Shown here: one piece after another, positions 7,181 to 15,402 of the stretch
How positions within the stretch are numbered: position 1 is the stretch's first letter
Layout: each line of letters starts with the position of its first letter
Origin: an uncultured Lachnospiraceae bacterium
GTDB lineage: Bacteria > Bacillota > Clostridia > Lachnospirales > Lachnospiraceae
Direction: 5' to 3'
Length of the DNA stretch: 31,978 bases
Assembly (NCBI GenBank): GCA_910576815.1
Contig: CAJTKA010000039.1
Span: 1 to 31,978 of the forward strand
Program-made: the position numbers and the translations under genes
The notes under the pieces: model-generated
What the model saw: only the letters and a program-made list of their open reading frames with translations
Told to the model about the DNA's origin: nothing
Databases searched by the model: none

Positions 7181-7846
7181 ATGACCATTTTGCAAACGAA
7201 GGATCTAAAGAAAGTATACGGTTCGGGCGAGAGCGAGGTACGCGCCCTGGACGGTGTGAATCTGGCGGTGGAAAAAGGCGAGTTTGTCGCCATTGTCGGA
7301 ACATCGGGCAGCGGAAAGAGCACGCTGCTGCATATGCTGGGCGGACTTGACAGGCCCACGTCCGGCAGTGTCACAGTGGACGGCAAAGAAATCTTTACGT
7401 TAAAGGACGAGGAATTGACAATATTTAGACGTCGAAAAATCGGTTTTATCTTCCAGAATTATAATCTGGTGCCGGTGCTGAATGTTTACGAAAATATCCT
7501 TCTTCCGGTGCAGCTCGACGGGGGAGCCCCGGATAAGGCTTACATTGAGGATATCATTGATACGCTGGGGCTGTCGTCAAAGCTAAATAATCTCTCCAAC
7601 AACCTTTCCGGCGGGCAGCAGCAGAGGGTGGCGATCGCCCGCGCGCTGGCGTCGAAGCCCGCTATTATTTTGGCAGATGAGCCTACGGGAAATCTGGATT
7701 CCAAGACCAGTCAGGATGTGTTGAGTCTTTTGAAGGTGACGGGACAGAAGTTTTCGCAGACCATTGTGATGATTACGCATAACGAGGCGATTGCGCAGCT
7801 GGCGGATCGGACAATACACATTGAGGACGGGAGGATAGTGAAATGA
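7181..7846 (+). CDS. MacB/BceA-type ABC transporter ATPase
   Basis: A 221-aa ATP-binding subunit of the LolD/MacB/BceA class, serving the FtsX-type permease encoded next to it. Motifs are Walker A GTSGSGKST (40-48), Q-loop FIFQNYNLVP (89-98), signature LSGGQQQR (142-149), Walker B IILADEPTGNLDS (162-174) and H-loop MITHN. The length is standard. The start has AGGAGG (7167-7172). Its stop overlaps the permease ATG by four bases (ATGA at 7843-7846), showing translational coupling. Location after a two-component system suggests peptide-antibiotic sensing and resistance or envelope remodelling, inferred from Bce/Vex-like modules. Confidence 0.9.
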   Translation: MTILQTKDLKKVYGSGESEVRALDGVNLAVEKGEFVAIVGTSGSGKSTLLHMLGGLDRPTSGSVTVDGKEIFTLKDEELTIFRRRKIGFIFQNYNLVPVLNVYENILLPVQLDGGAPDKAYIEDIIDTLGLSSKLNNLSNNLSGGQQQRVAIARALASKPAIILADEPTGNLDSKTSQDVLSLLKVTGQKFSQTIVMITHNEAIAQLADRTIHIEDGRIVK

Positions 7847-10479
7847 ACGTTTCCAATAGAAAATGTATCCGCCGTCTCAGCATTGCGAGTTTCAGGGCGG
7901 CGAAGATTAGAAATATCATTACGGTGGCGGCGATCGCGTTGACCACGATCTTATTTACGGTATTGTTTACGGTGGGTATGTCCATGAAAAGCGGGTACGA
8001 GCAGTCGAATTTCCGTATGGTGGGCGGCTACAGCCACGGTTCTTTTAAGTATCTGACAAAAGAACAATTTACGGAATTGAAGGACGACCCACTCATTCAG
8101 GAGTACGGGAAGCGGATCTTCTGCGGTATGCCGACGAAAGAGCCTTTTCAAAAGTCTCATGTGGAAGTCAGTTATTGCGATGCAAACGTGGCAAAATGGA
8201 TGTTTGTGGAACCGAAGGAAGGGCGGCTTCCCAGGGAAGGCACGAACGAGGCGGCTACAGACGAAAAAGTCCTTTCTCTGCTGGGGGTGGAGCCTGTGAT
8301 CGGTAATGAGTTCACCATGACTTTTACGGTGGACGGTACGGAAACGACGGAAACCTTTACGTTGTGCGGCTGGTGGGAGCCTGACGAAGTGATCCCGGCA
8401 AATCATGTACTGATCCCCGAAAGCCGAACGCAGGAGATCTTTCAGAAATTGAACACGCAGGGCAAGGACGGCATGACCGGCACTTTGACTATGGATGTGA
8501 TGTTCAAAAATGCTTCTCATATCGCGGATAACATGATTACGGTTCTGGAGCGGCACGGTTATCAGACGGAAGGCTGGGATCAGGGAGATAACTATATCCA
8601 GATCGGTGTCAACTGGGGGTATACGTCGGCGCAGTTGGAAAAATCGCTGGATATTACCACGGTGTTTGCGTTGATTGCGGTCATGCTTCTGATTATTTTT
8701 ACGGGCTACCTGATCATTTACAATATTTTTCAGATATCGGTATCCAATGACGTGCGTTTCTACGGCTTGTTAAAGACCATCGGCACTACGGGGCGGCAGA
8801 TCAAGCGGATCATTTCTTTGCAGGCTTTTCTGCTGTCGGTGCCGGGGATTCTCCTGGGTCTGTTACTTGGGTACGGTGCGGGTGTGATCATGACGGGTAT
8901 AGTGGTGTCCCAGCTTGACGGCATCGTATTGACTTACTCAGTCAGCCCTGTGATCTTTTTGGGGGCAGCGCTATTTTCACTGGTGACGGTCTGGCTTTCC
9001 TGCAGGAAGCCCCGCAAGATGGCGGCGAAGATTTCTCCTGTGGAGGCGGTGCGCTACACAGAAAACAACGGAACGAAAAGAAAGAACAGAAAAGGGGAGA
9101 AGGGCGCATCCATCTTCCGCATGGCGATGGCAAACCTTGGCAGAAATAGGAGCAAGACCGTGATTACGGTGATCTCCATGTCTTTTGCGGTAGTGGTGCT
9201 TAACCTTACCTTTACAGTGGCAAACGGTTTTGATATGGACAAATACTTATCCAAGATCGTGGCCGCGGATTTTATCATTGCGGAAGCGCCGTATTTTCAA
9301 CCGGCCACCCTTAATAAGGTGGGGGTTTTGCCGGAGGAAGCCATCGCACAGATCGAAGCGCTTGACGGCGTGAAAGGTGGCAGGACTTACCAGAAAACTT
9401 TTGCGGCGAATGAGTTTGTTACAGAGGAGTGGATACAGAAGCAGTATGGAAGATGGGGCAATTCGGAAGAAGTAATTCCGTATGTGCAGCAGTTGGAAAA
9501 GGTGGGTGATTACTATGCGGATCGTGTGCAGCTCTGCGGGATGGAGGACTTTGTTTTAGATAAATGCCGAGTGATTGAGGGTGATCTGAATAAGCTGAAG
9601 GAAGGTGGCAATTATGTGGCAGCGGTTTACTGGGCTGATGACTATGGAAATATTGAGGAGGACTCTCACTGGGCGAAACTTGGAGATCAGATAACCATCC
9701 GATATGTGGAAGAGTATGAATATTTTGACCCGGACACCGGCGAGATCTACGCAGAGGACGAGGACCTCAGCGATAAGCGATATGGGGAGAAAGCAAAGGT
9801 GTATGAGGATAAGGTCTATGAGGTGGCAGCGCTGGTGAATGTGCCGAATAAATTATCTTACCGTTATTACGGAGCAGACGAGTTTGTGATGGGTGCGGAA
9901 ACTTTTATCCGCGATTCGGGTACATCGGAGGTGATGTATTACGCCTTTGACTGTGCGGATGATCAGGTAGAGGACATGGAGCAGTGGATGCAGGATTTTG
10001 CGGGCGGAGAGGATTCCCCCTATGATTATGAGAGCAGAAAGAAAGAGGAGGAGGAGTTCAATGATTTCCGCAATATGTTTATGATGGTGGGCAGCGGCGC
10101 GGCGCTGATCGTCGGCATGGTGGGCATCCTAAATTTCCTGAACGCGATCCTTACGGCAATCATGGCGAGGAAGCGCGAATTTGCGGTGCTCCAGTCCGTG
10201 GGGATGACGGGGAAACAGTTAAATAAGATGCTGATCACGGAGGGCATGGTCTTTGCGGGAAGTTCTATTGTGATCACCTTGATTTTAACAGTCGTTATGG
10301 GGCCGCTTGCCAGCAGCATTTTGGAGGGAATGTTTTGGTTTTTCAGCTATCATCTGACCGTGACACCGATTCTTTTGGTAGCACCTGTGTTTTTGATCAT
10401 TGGAGCGGTTATTCCGTTATTTGCTTATCATTATATGGCAAAACGGTCAGTGGTGGAAAGGCTCAGGGAAGCAGAGTAG
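7843..10479 (+). CDS. Large FtsX-domain ABC permease
   Basis: An 878-aa membrane subunit with two MacB-like halves. A first helix (about 24-46) is followed by an extracytoplasmic domain (about 50-270) and three helices (about 275-390). The second half repeats this with a helix (about 436-456), a larger acidic extracytoplasmic domain (about 460-735) and three helices (about 743-870). The pattern fits mechanotransmission transporters that work on peptides or lipoproteins at the outer face rather than passing substrate through a pore. It overlaps the ATPase gene by 4 bp. The long acidic second loop (for example YFDPDTGEIYAEDEDLSD) probably binds the substrate. Confidence 0.88.
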   Translation: MNVSNRKCIRRLSIASFRAAKIRNIITVAAIALTTILFTVLFTVGMSMKSGYEQSNFRMVGGYSHGSFKYLTKEQFTELKDDPLIQEYGKRIFCGMPTKEPFQKSHVEVSYCDANVAKWMFVEPKEGRLPREGTNEAATDEKVLSLLGVEPVIGNEFTMTFTVDGTETTETFTLCGWWEPDEVIPANHVLIPESRTQEIFQKLNTQGKDGMTGTLTMDVMFKNASHIADNMITVLERHGYQTEGWDQGDNYIQIGVNWGYTSAQLEKSLDITTVFALIAVMLLIIFTGYLIIYNIFQISVSNDVRFYGLLKTIGTTGRQIKRIISLQAFLLSVPGILLGLLLGYGAGVIMTGIVVSQLDGIVLTYSVSPVIFLGAALFSLVTVWLSCRKPRKMAAKISPVEAVRYTENNGTKRKNRKGEKGASIFRMAMANLGRNRSKTVITVISMSFAVVVLNLTFTVANGFDMDKYLSKIVAADFIIAEAPYFQPATLNKVGVLPEEAIAQIEALDGVKGGRTYQKTFAANEFVTEEWIQKQYGRWGNSEEVIPYVQQLEKVGDYYADRVQLCGMEDFVLDKCRVIEGDLNKLKEGGNYVAAVYWADDYGNIEEDSHWAKLGDQITIRYVEEYEYFDPDTGEIYAEDEDLSDKRYGEKAKVYEDKVYEVAALVNVPNKLSYRYYGADEFVMGAETFIRDSGTSEVMYYAFDCADDQVEDMEQWMQDFAGGEDSPYDYESRKKEEEEFNDFRNMFMMVGSGAALIVGMVGILNFLNAILTAIMARKREFAVLQSVGMTGKQLNKMLITEGMVFAGSSIVITLILTVVMGPLASSILEGMFWFFSYHLTVTPILLVAPVFLIIGAVIPLFAYHYMAKRSVVERLREAE

Positions 10480-10552
10480 AAGTGTTGTAGTCATTTGGCT
10501 GCCATCGTTAATAAACCTTAAGAAAAATTCCTACATTTTTCCAAATAAGATG

Positions 10553-10582
10553 TTGCGCAAAAGGGCAGAAATAAGGTATAGT
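10553..10582 (+). promoter_or_regulatory. Candidate sigma-A promoter for the CheC-like gene
   Basis: TTGCGC (10553-10558), an 18-bp spacer and TATAGT (10577-10582). It lies about 57 bp before the ATG at 10639 in a region without genes. Confidence 0.55.
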
Positions 10583-10638
10583 ATTATAGAGAGACCAGCA
10601 CCGAGAGAACAACTATTTGAGAAGGATGTAATAGACGC

Positions 10639-11241
10639 ATGGCACAACTATCACCGGTAGATCAGGATAAAATGGCAGAGGTAGCGCATATTTGTATGTC
10701 CCATTCTGCAACTTCACTGAATACGCTGACAAGACGGGTTATCAAAGTCAGTCCGCCTACGGTGAAGGTGGTTAACAGCGCGGATATTAAAAATATTGTG
10801 GCGGCTTTTGGCATGGGCAGTGTGACGGTTCAAATCGATTACAAAGATGATTTCAACGGTAATAATCTTCTGATGTTTAAGGAAAACGATGTCAAGGTCG
10901 TAATGGATCTGATGATGGGCGGTGAAGGAGTTGCCGCGCCGGGCGAACTCAACGAGATGCACCTTTCCTGTGTGTCTGAGGTGATGAACCAGATGATGGG
11001 TTCCTCCGCGATCTCGCTCACGGAGATGATTCACAAGACCGTGGATATCAATCCGCCCAAGGCGACACTGGTAACTGATCCGGCGGCGGTGGATTCCATT
11101 GACATTCTTCCCTTTCCGGCGAATGAGGTGGTGATTATCCTGTCCCGTTTTGAGTCGGAGAAACTTTTAAAGGGTATCATGATCCGTATTTTTCCGATGA
11201 CGGAGGTGCGATTTATCTGCGATAACTTTAAAATGCGCTGA
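10639..11241 (+). CDS. CheC-like chemotaxis phosphatase domain protein (FliY-N-like, no SpoA domain)
   Basis: A 200-aa protein resembling the CheC/FliY N-terminal domain, which removes phosphate from CheY-P near the flagellar motor. CheC/FliY active sites follow [D/S]xxxExxN. The first site here is D10-KMA-E14-VA-H17, with His in place of the catalytic Asn. The second is S110-CVS-E114-VM-N117 followed by QMMGSSA and looks intact. FliY and FliM carry a C-terminal SpoA motor-binding domain, which is absent here, and a stop follows at 11239-11241. It is far from the flagellin cluster and has its own promoter. It could be CheC, CheX or a free-standing FliY-N paralogue. Confidence 0.7.
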   Translation: MAQLSPVDQDKMAEVAHICMSHSATSLNTLTRRVIKVSPPTVKVVNSADIKNIVAAFGMGSVTVQIDYKDDFNGNNLLMFKENDVKVVMDLMMGGEGVAAPGELNEMHLSCVSEVMNQMMGSSAISLTEMIHKTVDINPPKATLVTDPAAVDSIDILPFPANEVVIILSRFESEKLLKGIMIRIFPMTEVRFICDNFKMR

Positions 11242-11330
11242 TAATAAGATAAAATCAGGTAATTTTTCACAATAGATGCGGCAGTTTCTTCCATAAAAAC
11301 GCTGAAAATGAGATTTTGCCCAGAAAAGAC

Positions 11331-11359
11331 TTACGAGTGAAACAGTGGTGTGCTAGAAT
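11331..11359 (+). promoter_or_regulatory. Sigma-A promoter with extended -10 for the CarD-like gene
   Basis: TTACGA (11331-11336), a 17-bp spacer and TAGAAT (11354-11359) preceded by TGC, which is an extended -10. It is about 54 bp upstream of the chosen ATG. Confidence 0.6.
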
Positions 11360-11412
11360 GAAGTACAGGGAGTTTGTTGGCAAAGGAGGGTCTTGAACCG
11401 GGAGGGAATGCC

Positions 11413-11928
11413 ATGTTTGGGAAGGGAGAAATGATCATGTGCGGCGGACACGGTGTCTGCTGTGTGGTTGATATTACGGGAAATCCGATCGATCGGATGG
11501 ATACCAAGAAAAAGTATTATATGCTGGAGCCCGTCTTTGAAAAGGCGAGCACTGTGTACACGCCTGTCGATAATGAAAAGGTTGTCATGCGTAAGATCAT
11601 GACGAAGGACGAGGCGGAGGTGCTGATCGGGCAGATCCCGGAGATCGAGACTGTGTGGATCCAGGAGGAAAAACGCAGGGAGCAGACTTACAAAGAGGCC
11701 ATTCGCACGTACGATTCCAGAAGTTTGGTGCAGATCATTAAAACGTTATATCAGCGCAAATCAAGCCGTATCAGTGAGGGGAAAAAGGTTCTTTCCTCGG
11801 ACGAGCAGTACCTGCATAAGGCGGAGGAGCTTCTTTACAGCGAGATGTCGATAGCGCTCTCCATTCCCAAGGAAAAGGTGGGATCGCAGATCATCAGTAC
11901 GATTGCGAAGCAGAAAACGGATAAATAG
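11413..11928 (+). CDS. CarD-family transcriptional regulator
   Basis: A 171-aa protein of the CarD/CdnL type, which binds the RNA polymerase beta subunit and tunes promoter opening. The N-terminal RNAP-interacting domain includes FGKGEMIMCGGHGVCCVVDI and KKKYYMLEP (about 2-60). The remainder is helical and would contact DNA near the -10 element (about 65-171). The start is chosen at 11413 because GGGAGG (11400-11405) is well placed; a TTG at 11374 is also in frame. It is monocistronic between a promoter (11331-11359) and a terminator (11941-11970). Its targets cannot be inferred from the sequence. Confidence 0.8.
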   Translation: MFGKGEMIMCGGHGVCCVVDITGNPIDRMDTKKKYYMLEPVFEKASTVYTPVDNEKVVMRKIMTKDEAEVLIGQIPEIETVWIQEEKRREQTYKEAIRTYDSRSLVQIIKTLYQRKSSRISEGKKVLSSDEQYLHKAEELLYSEMSIALSIPKEKVGSQIISTIAKQKTDK

Positions 11929-11940
11929 AGTAACGATCAG

Positions 11941-11972
11941 AGGCAGAAGACGAAAGTTTTCTGCTTCTTTCT
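11941..11972 (+). terminator. Intrinsic terminator after the CarD-like gene
   Basis: AGGCAGAA (11941-11948) pairs with TTCTGCTT (11959-11966) with one G-U pair, followed by a T-rich run (CTTTCTTATT). Confidence 0.6.
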
Positions 11973-12070
11973 TATTGTTATGGCACCATTTTATGATTTG
12001 GGACGTGTTATTAGTAGAGGACTCAAAAACGATCCATGGATTGAAAAAGGAAAGGAGAGGCAGCCGTCTT

Positions 12071-12526
12071 ATGACGATAGAGGAAGCAGTCAAAAAATAC
12101 AGCCCTATGCTCTATCGCATCTGTGTGGTCATGCTCGGCAACGAGGCGGATGCACAGGACGCGGTACAGGATACATTTTGCAAATATTTGGAGCACAAAG
12201 GAAAGTTTCGGGATCAGGAGCACGAAAAGGCCTGGCTGATCAAGGTGGCGCAGAACAGATGCCGAGATATGCGGCGGTTTCATTTGCGACATCCCCAAGC
12301 CGAGTTGTCAGAGATCAGTGCAAGCTATGAAAACCCTGAATACAGCGAGGTTTTGGCGGAACTGATCGCTCTGCCGATGCCCGTCAAGGCAGCAGTGTAT
12401 CTGCATTATATCGAGGGCTATAAAACGACGGAAGTGTCAGATATGTTGGGCATTTCTACAAATGCAGTGAAAAAGAGATTGCAGCGGGGGCGGGAGATGC
12501 TTCGGATCAAGCTGGAGGAGTTGTAA
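12071..12526 (+). CDS. ECF-type RNA polymerase sigma factor
   Basis: A 151-aa sigma-70 family protein of the extracytoplasmic-function class. Region 2 (about 8-75) contains NEADAQDAVQDTFCKYL and AWLIKVAQNRCRD. Region 4 (about 97-148) contains YLHYIEGYKTTEVSDMLGIS and TNAVKKRLQRGREML, the helix-turn-helix that reads the -35 element. The start at 12071 is preceded by AAGGAG at 12052-12057. The next gene encodes a membrane protein whose placement suggests an anti-sigma partner. The longer in-frame extension to 11903 has no ribosome binding site support and covers the preceding terminator. Confidence 0.88.
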   Translation: MTIEEAVKKYSPMLYRICVVMLGNEADAQDAVQDTFCKYLEHKGKFRDQEHEKAWLIKVAQNRCRDMRRFHLRHPQAELSEISASYENPEYSEVLAELIALPMPVKAAVYLHYIEGYKTTEVSDMLGISTNAVKKRLQRGREMLRIKLEEL

Positions 12527-12612
12527 CATATAAAAGCGGATGCAGAATTGGCAGATCCACCGCAGGCACGTTTGCATCAGCATACATGATGAATCAGAAA
12601 GGATGGTATCAT

Positions 12613-13821
12613 ATGAAGATTACAGATTTACAAAAGGCAGTACAAGAAATAGATTTTAATGATGAAAAACAGAAAGAACTGCTTCGTGCGCTGAAAAAAG
12701 GCAAACGGCGCGGCGGGTCAGGGAGTGCCCTGCGGATCGCAGCTTCCTTTGCGGTGTGCCTTCTGGCGGTGGGGATTTTGAGCGTGCCGGTGCGTGCGGT
12801 GGTGTCTTCTCTGGTGAAGGAGCGGATGGAGGAACAGCCGAAAGAGGAGGTCACGAAGCTTGCGGAGGAGATTCAGAGCCAGCCCACCGATGTGGACGGC
12901 TGCACCAGAGAATATACGGTGGCTGAGAAGGAACGCAAAGGAAAACTCTATACACAGTATCAGGAGGGGCTTTTTCCTGAGAAGGAGCTGGTGCGGGTGG
13001 ACAGTGAGGAGGAGGCAGCGGAGTATGAGTTTTGCTTCCTGACGACAACGGGGATTTTCTATCTGCCTGCAAACAGAGAATTGACGGATGAGGAGATTCT
13101 GCAGCAAATCGATTTCGAAGTAAAGCGTGATTATGCGCTGGAGGAGCAGCATGCGCAAGAGCTTGCCGAGAGAAAAGAGGCGGAGAAACAGCAGCTTCAA
13201 GAATTGGCGGATGCGGGCGGCATTACCGAGGAGCGGGCAGTGGAGATCGCCACGGGATATTTACAGCAGATTTTTGGAATTGGCGGAAATGCCATGGAGC
13301 GCAATCAGTATTATCAGGGCGAGGATGAGAATATACCGATGTATGATAACACTTATTGCGTGAATTGGAGTGATCGGGGCAACAGCAGATATTATTATTT
13401 CCATATCGATGCGCTGGACGGCACCCTGCGCGCCATGTCTTACAGCGGTGAGCTTGACGAGAGCGAGGAGGTGAAACCTTCCAGTGCAGACGCGCCGGCA
13501 AAGGCGGCGGAAATGAAAGACGTGGCGGAGCGCTTTCTTAGGGAAAAACTGGATATTCAAGACGACTATCAGGAAGTAAAAAGCTATTATCTGGTCAAGA
13601 CCGTAAACGGAAGCGTCAGCAGACTGGTGGATGTTTTGTTTGTCAGAGAGGACGGCTCAGCCGACCTTGTCAGCTGCAGGTGGGACGGTGAGGTGAGCGA
13701 TTATCTTGTGACTACAAAAAAGGCCTGCGAGGAGAGCTTGAAGACTTCGGCAAAGGCGATCGCCGAGCGGCATACGAAGAAGACGGGAGAGGAGACGGAG
13801 GTTGAAATCGTAGAGAATTAG
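12613..13821 (+). CDS. Single-pass membrane protein, putative anti-sigma factor with PepSY/YcdB-like exterior
   Basis: A 402-aa protein probably regulating the ECF sigma factor encoded 86 bp upstream. A short basic cytoplasmic N-terminus (1-36, with DFNDEKQKELLRALKKGKRR) is followed by one membrane helix (about 37-58) and a long extracytoplasmic part. The exterior has a Glu-rich charged helix (about 170-197) and two modules resembling PepSY/YcdB folds (about 200-285, with VEIATGYLQQIFG, and about 295-390, with AERFLREKLDIQDDYQEV). Most anti-sigma factors have a larger cytoplasmic domain than 36 residues, so binding to sigma is inferred from gene order only. The start at 12613 is favoured by AAAGGA (12598-12603); ATGs at 12586 and 12589 are also in frame. 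Confidence 0.65.
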   Translation: MKITDLQKAVQEIDFNDEKQKELLRALKKGKRRGGSGSALRIAASFAVCLLAVGILSVPVRAVVSSLVKERMEEQPKEEVTKLAEEIQSQPTDVDGCTREYTVAEKERKGKLYTQYQEGLFPEKELVRVDSEEEAAEYEFCFLTTTGIFYLPANRELTDEEILQQIDFEVKRDYALEEQHAQELAERKEAEKQQLQELADAGGITEERAVEIATGYLQQIFGIGGNAMERNQYYQGEDENIPMYDNTYCVNWSDRGNSRYYYFHIDALDGTLRAMSYSGELDESEEVKPSSADAPAKAAEMKDVAERFLREKLDIQDDYQEVKSYYLVKTVNGSVSRLVDVLFVREDGSADLVSCRWDGEVSDYLVTTKKACEESLKTSAKAIAERHTKKTGEETEVEIVEN

Positions 13822-13860
13822 AGAAAGAGGCAGTGGAACCAAAATGAGGAATCGGAAAGT

Positions 13861-13897
13861 GTAATAAAAAGCCCCCGGTGCCTGTGCACGCGGGGGT
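13861..13897 (-). terminator. Intrinsic terminator of comFB
   Basis: Read on the minus strand, a GC-rich stem (CCCCCGCGTGC/GCACCGGGGG with a small bulge, 13871-13896) runs into CTTTTTATTAC (13861-13871). It is well placed 32 bp after the comFB stop. On the plus strand it could also slow transcripts from the anti-sigma gene. Confidence 0.75.
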
Positions 13898-13928
13898 CAC
13901 TTGCTGTCTAAAGAATCATGGAGGCCGT

Positions 13929-14198
13929 TTATTTGTGCTGAGGATGTGCGCCAATCTTGCTGATGGCAGTCATGACGGTAGCGAGGATCTCTACTTCGTT
14001 CTGAGGCTGATAGTTGCTCAACTTTTGATAAAGTGCACCGGTGTCTGTACGCACATACTGAGGAGAAAGCCTGTTCAGCGCAAAGGACATCATGTCCAAT
14101 CTGCAGTTTTCGCAAGAACAAACCTCAGGCATAGTGGGCAGCAGCTTATTGAGCTGATACTCCACCGCATCTTCCATGATATTTCGTAAGCCTTCCAT
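13929..14198 (-). CDS. comFB: ComFB family protein
   Basis: An 89-aa protein of the late-competence ComFB family (PF10719). Family features visible are the amphipathic N-terminus (MEGLRNIMEDAVEYQLNKLL), the paired cysteines in VCSCENCRLDMMSFALNRL (residues 27-45) and PQYVRT. The cysteine arrangement suggests metal binding. In Bacillus comFB lies in the comF DNA-uptake operon but is dispensable for uptake. Here it stands alone with its own promoter, ribosome binding site (GGGAGG on the minus strand, about 14206-14211) and terminator. Some ComFB relatives bind cyclic dinucleotides; whether this one does is unknown. Confidence 0.85.
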   Translation of the reverse strand: MEGLRNIMEDAVEYQLNKLLPTMPEVCSCENCRLDMMSFALNRLSPQYVRTDTGALYQKLSNYQPQNEVEILATVMTAISKIGAHPQHK

Positions 14199-14229
14199 TT
14201 TAAACCTCCCTCAAATGTGACACAATCCT

Positions 14230-14258
14230 ATTTTAGTACATTTTTCCTAAAGAATCAA
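14230..14258 (-). promoter_or_regulatory. Sigma-A promoter of comFB
   Basis: On the minus strand, TTGATT (14253-14258), a 17-bp spacer and TAAAAT (14230-14235), 32 bp upstream of the comFB start. Confidence 0.65.
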
Positions 14259-14294
14259 TCTTTTTCCGCTTTTTTGTGCAAAACTTACCCGCGC

Positions 14295-14322
14295 TTGCTT
14301 TTTTTAAAAAGAATGGTATCAT
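14295..14322 (+). promoter_or_regulatory. Candidate sigma-A promoter for the metal exporter
   Basis: TTGCTT (14295-14300), a 16-bp A/T-rich spacer and TATCAT (14317-14322). It is divergent from the comFB promoter with under 40 bp between them. Confidence 0.5.
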
Positions 14323-14323
14323 A

Positions 14324-14449
14324 GACTCGATGATTATTGCCGTTGTCTGCCATATGCTGTGCAGATCGAGTCAAATGACGAAAAGATGGGAACCGCAAGC
14401 AGTTTTCATTAGGGATTGAAGCAAAGCAATGCAGAAATGGAGTTAAAAT
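14324..14449 (+). promoter_or_regulatory. Structured 5' leader of the metal exporter, class unknown
   Basis: About 125 nt lie between the promoter and ATG. GACTCGAT (14324-14331) and its exact complement (14365-14372) could close one stem-loop, and AATGACGAAAA with TTTTCATT (about 14374-14411) another. I tested the pattern against the conserved motifs of czcD/NiCo, yybP, cobalamin, SAM, c-di-GMP and ZTP riboswitches from memory and found no match. Confidence 0.35.
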
Positions 14450-15298
14450 ATGGAAATGATTTTGGATGTGATATATGATACCTTGATAGATAGTCTCAGG
14501 ATTTTACCGTTTTTGTTTCTGACTTATCTGGCGATGGAGTGTCTGGAGCACTGGACGGGAGGCAGGATGCAGGAGATCGTCAGGAAGTCCGGTAAGGCGG
14601 GCCCTGCCATCGGCGGTCTTTTAGGGATTTTTCCGCAGTGCGGGTTTTCTGCGGCGGCAGCGAATCTTTACGCAGGCAAAGTGATTACTCTGGGAACGTT
14701 GCTGGCCGTTTTTTTGTCTACGTCTGACGAGATGCTCCCTATCATGATTTCTGAGAATGCCGGCATATCTTTGATTGTCAGGATCTTGCTGACGAAACTC
14801 ATCTTTGCAGTGGCGGTGGGATTTTTGGCGGATGTTCTTTTTCCGAAGAAGGGAGAGCCGCAAATCGGGCATTTTTGTGAGAAGCATCATTGCCACTGTG
14901 AAAAAGGGATCTGGCGCTCTGCCGCGAATCATACCTGGAAAATTTTCTTATATTTATTGGCAGTTTCCCTGATTTTAAATTATGTGATTGCCGCGATAGG
15001 AGAAGACACAATGGCATCATTTGTCTCAAACAGACCTGTGCTGGGGCTTTTTGCAGCCGCCATTGTGGGCATGATCCCCAACTGTGCGTCCTCCGTTGTT
15101 CTGACGCATCTCTATTTGGGGGGCGTTCTGGGCGCGGGCCCTTTGTTTGCAGGGCTACTTGCCGGTTCGGGCGTGGGATATCTGGTGCTTTTTCGGGTAA
15201 ATGAGGATAAGAAGGATAATCTGCGGATCTTTGCGCTGTTGTATGGTGTCGGCGTGGCTGCAGGTGCGGTGGTGGAAGTGTTGGGGGTGAGGTTTTAG
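14450..15298 (+). CDS. ArsP_2-type putative heavy-metal exporter (10TM family)
   Basis: A 282-aa polytopic membrane protein of the family annotated as arsenic efflux or putative manganese transporter (PF11449). Two inverted-repeat-like halves each carry a conserved proline-cysteine motif in a membrane segment: GIFPQCGFSAAAANLYAG (about 59-76) and GMIPNCASSVVLTHLYLGG (about 207-225). Between them is a Cys/His-rich cytoplasmic stretch GHFCEKHHCHCEKG (about 141-154) that looks like a metal-binding site. Substrate ion is not proven. Translation starts at ATG 14450 after GGAG (14438-14441). It stands alone, divergent from comFB. Confidence 0.78.
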   Translation: MEMILDVIYDTLIDSLRILPFLFLTYLAMECLEHWTGGRMQEIVRKSGKAGPAIGGLLGIFPQCGFSAAAANLYAGKVITLGTLLAVFLSTSDEMLPIMISENAGISLIVRILLTKLIFAVAVGFLADVLFPKKGEPQIGHFCEKHHCHCEKGIWRSAANHTWKIFLYLLAVSLILNYVIAAIGEDTMASFVSNRPVLGLFAAAIVGMIPNCASSVVLTHLYLGGVLGAGPLFAGLLAGSGVGYLVLFRVNEDKKDNLRIFALLYGVGVAAGAVVEVLGVRF

Positions 15299-15350
15299 CT
15301 CGTGCAAGCATGATTTCCGCTCTCAGCCGGTGCATGGCCGAACTGGGAAT

Positions 15351-15398
15351 ATAAAAAGAACCGTCCCCAGAGCGCTTACGTCTCCAAAAACAGTTCTT
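15351..15398 (-). terminator. Terminator of the tRNA-Lys transcript
   Basis: On the minus strand, AAGAACTG (15391-15398) pairs with CGGTTCTT (15356-15363) with one wobble, with an inner GAG/CTC stem, followed by TTTTTAT. It includes GGGGACGGTTCTT, a motif I recall as recurrent in intergenic regions of this group. Confidence 0.6.
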
Positions 15399-15402
15399 CA
15401 AG

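Noticed and set aside
10400..10660. Plus-strand ORF of 86 aa between the permease and the CheC-like gene
   Set aside because: Overlaps both real genes in another frame and runs through the predicted promoter.
12586..12612. Upstream in-frame ATGs for the putative anti-sigma gene
   Set aside because: ATG 12613 has a better placed AAAGGA site, and the extra residues add nothing recognisable.
14324..14449. A known riboswitch upstream of the metal exporter
   Set aside because: None of the conserved motifs of czcD/NiCo, yybP, cobalamin, SAM, c-di-GMP or ZTP classes could be found; kept only as an unclassified leader.
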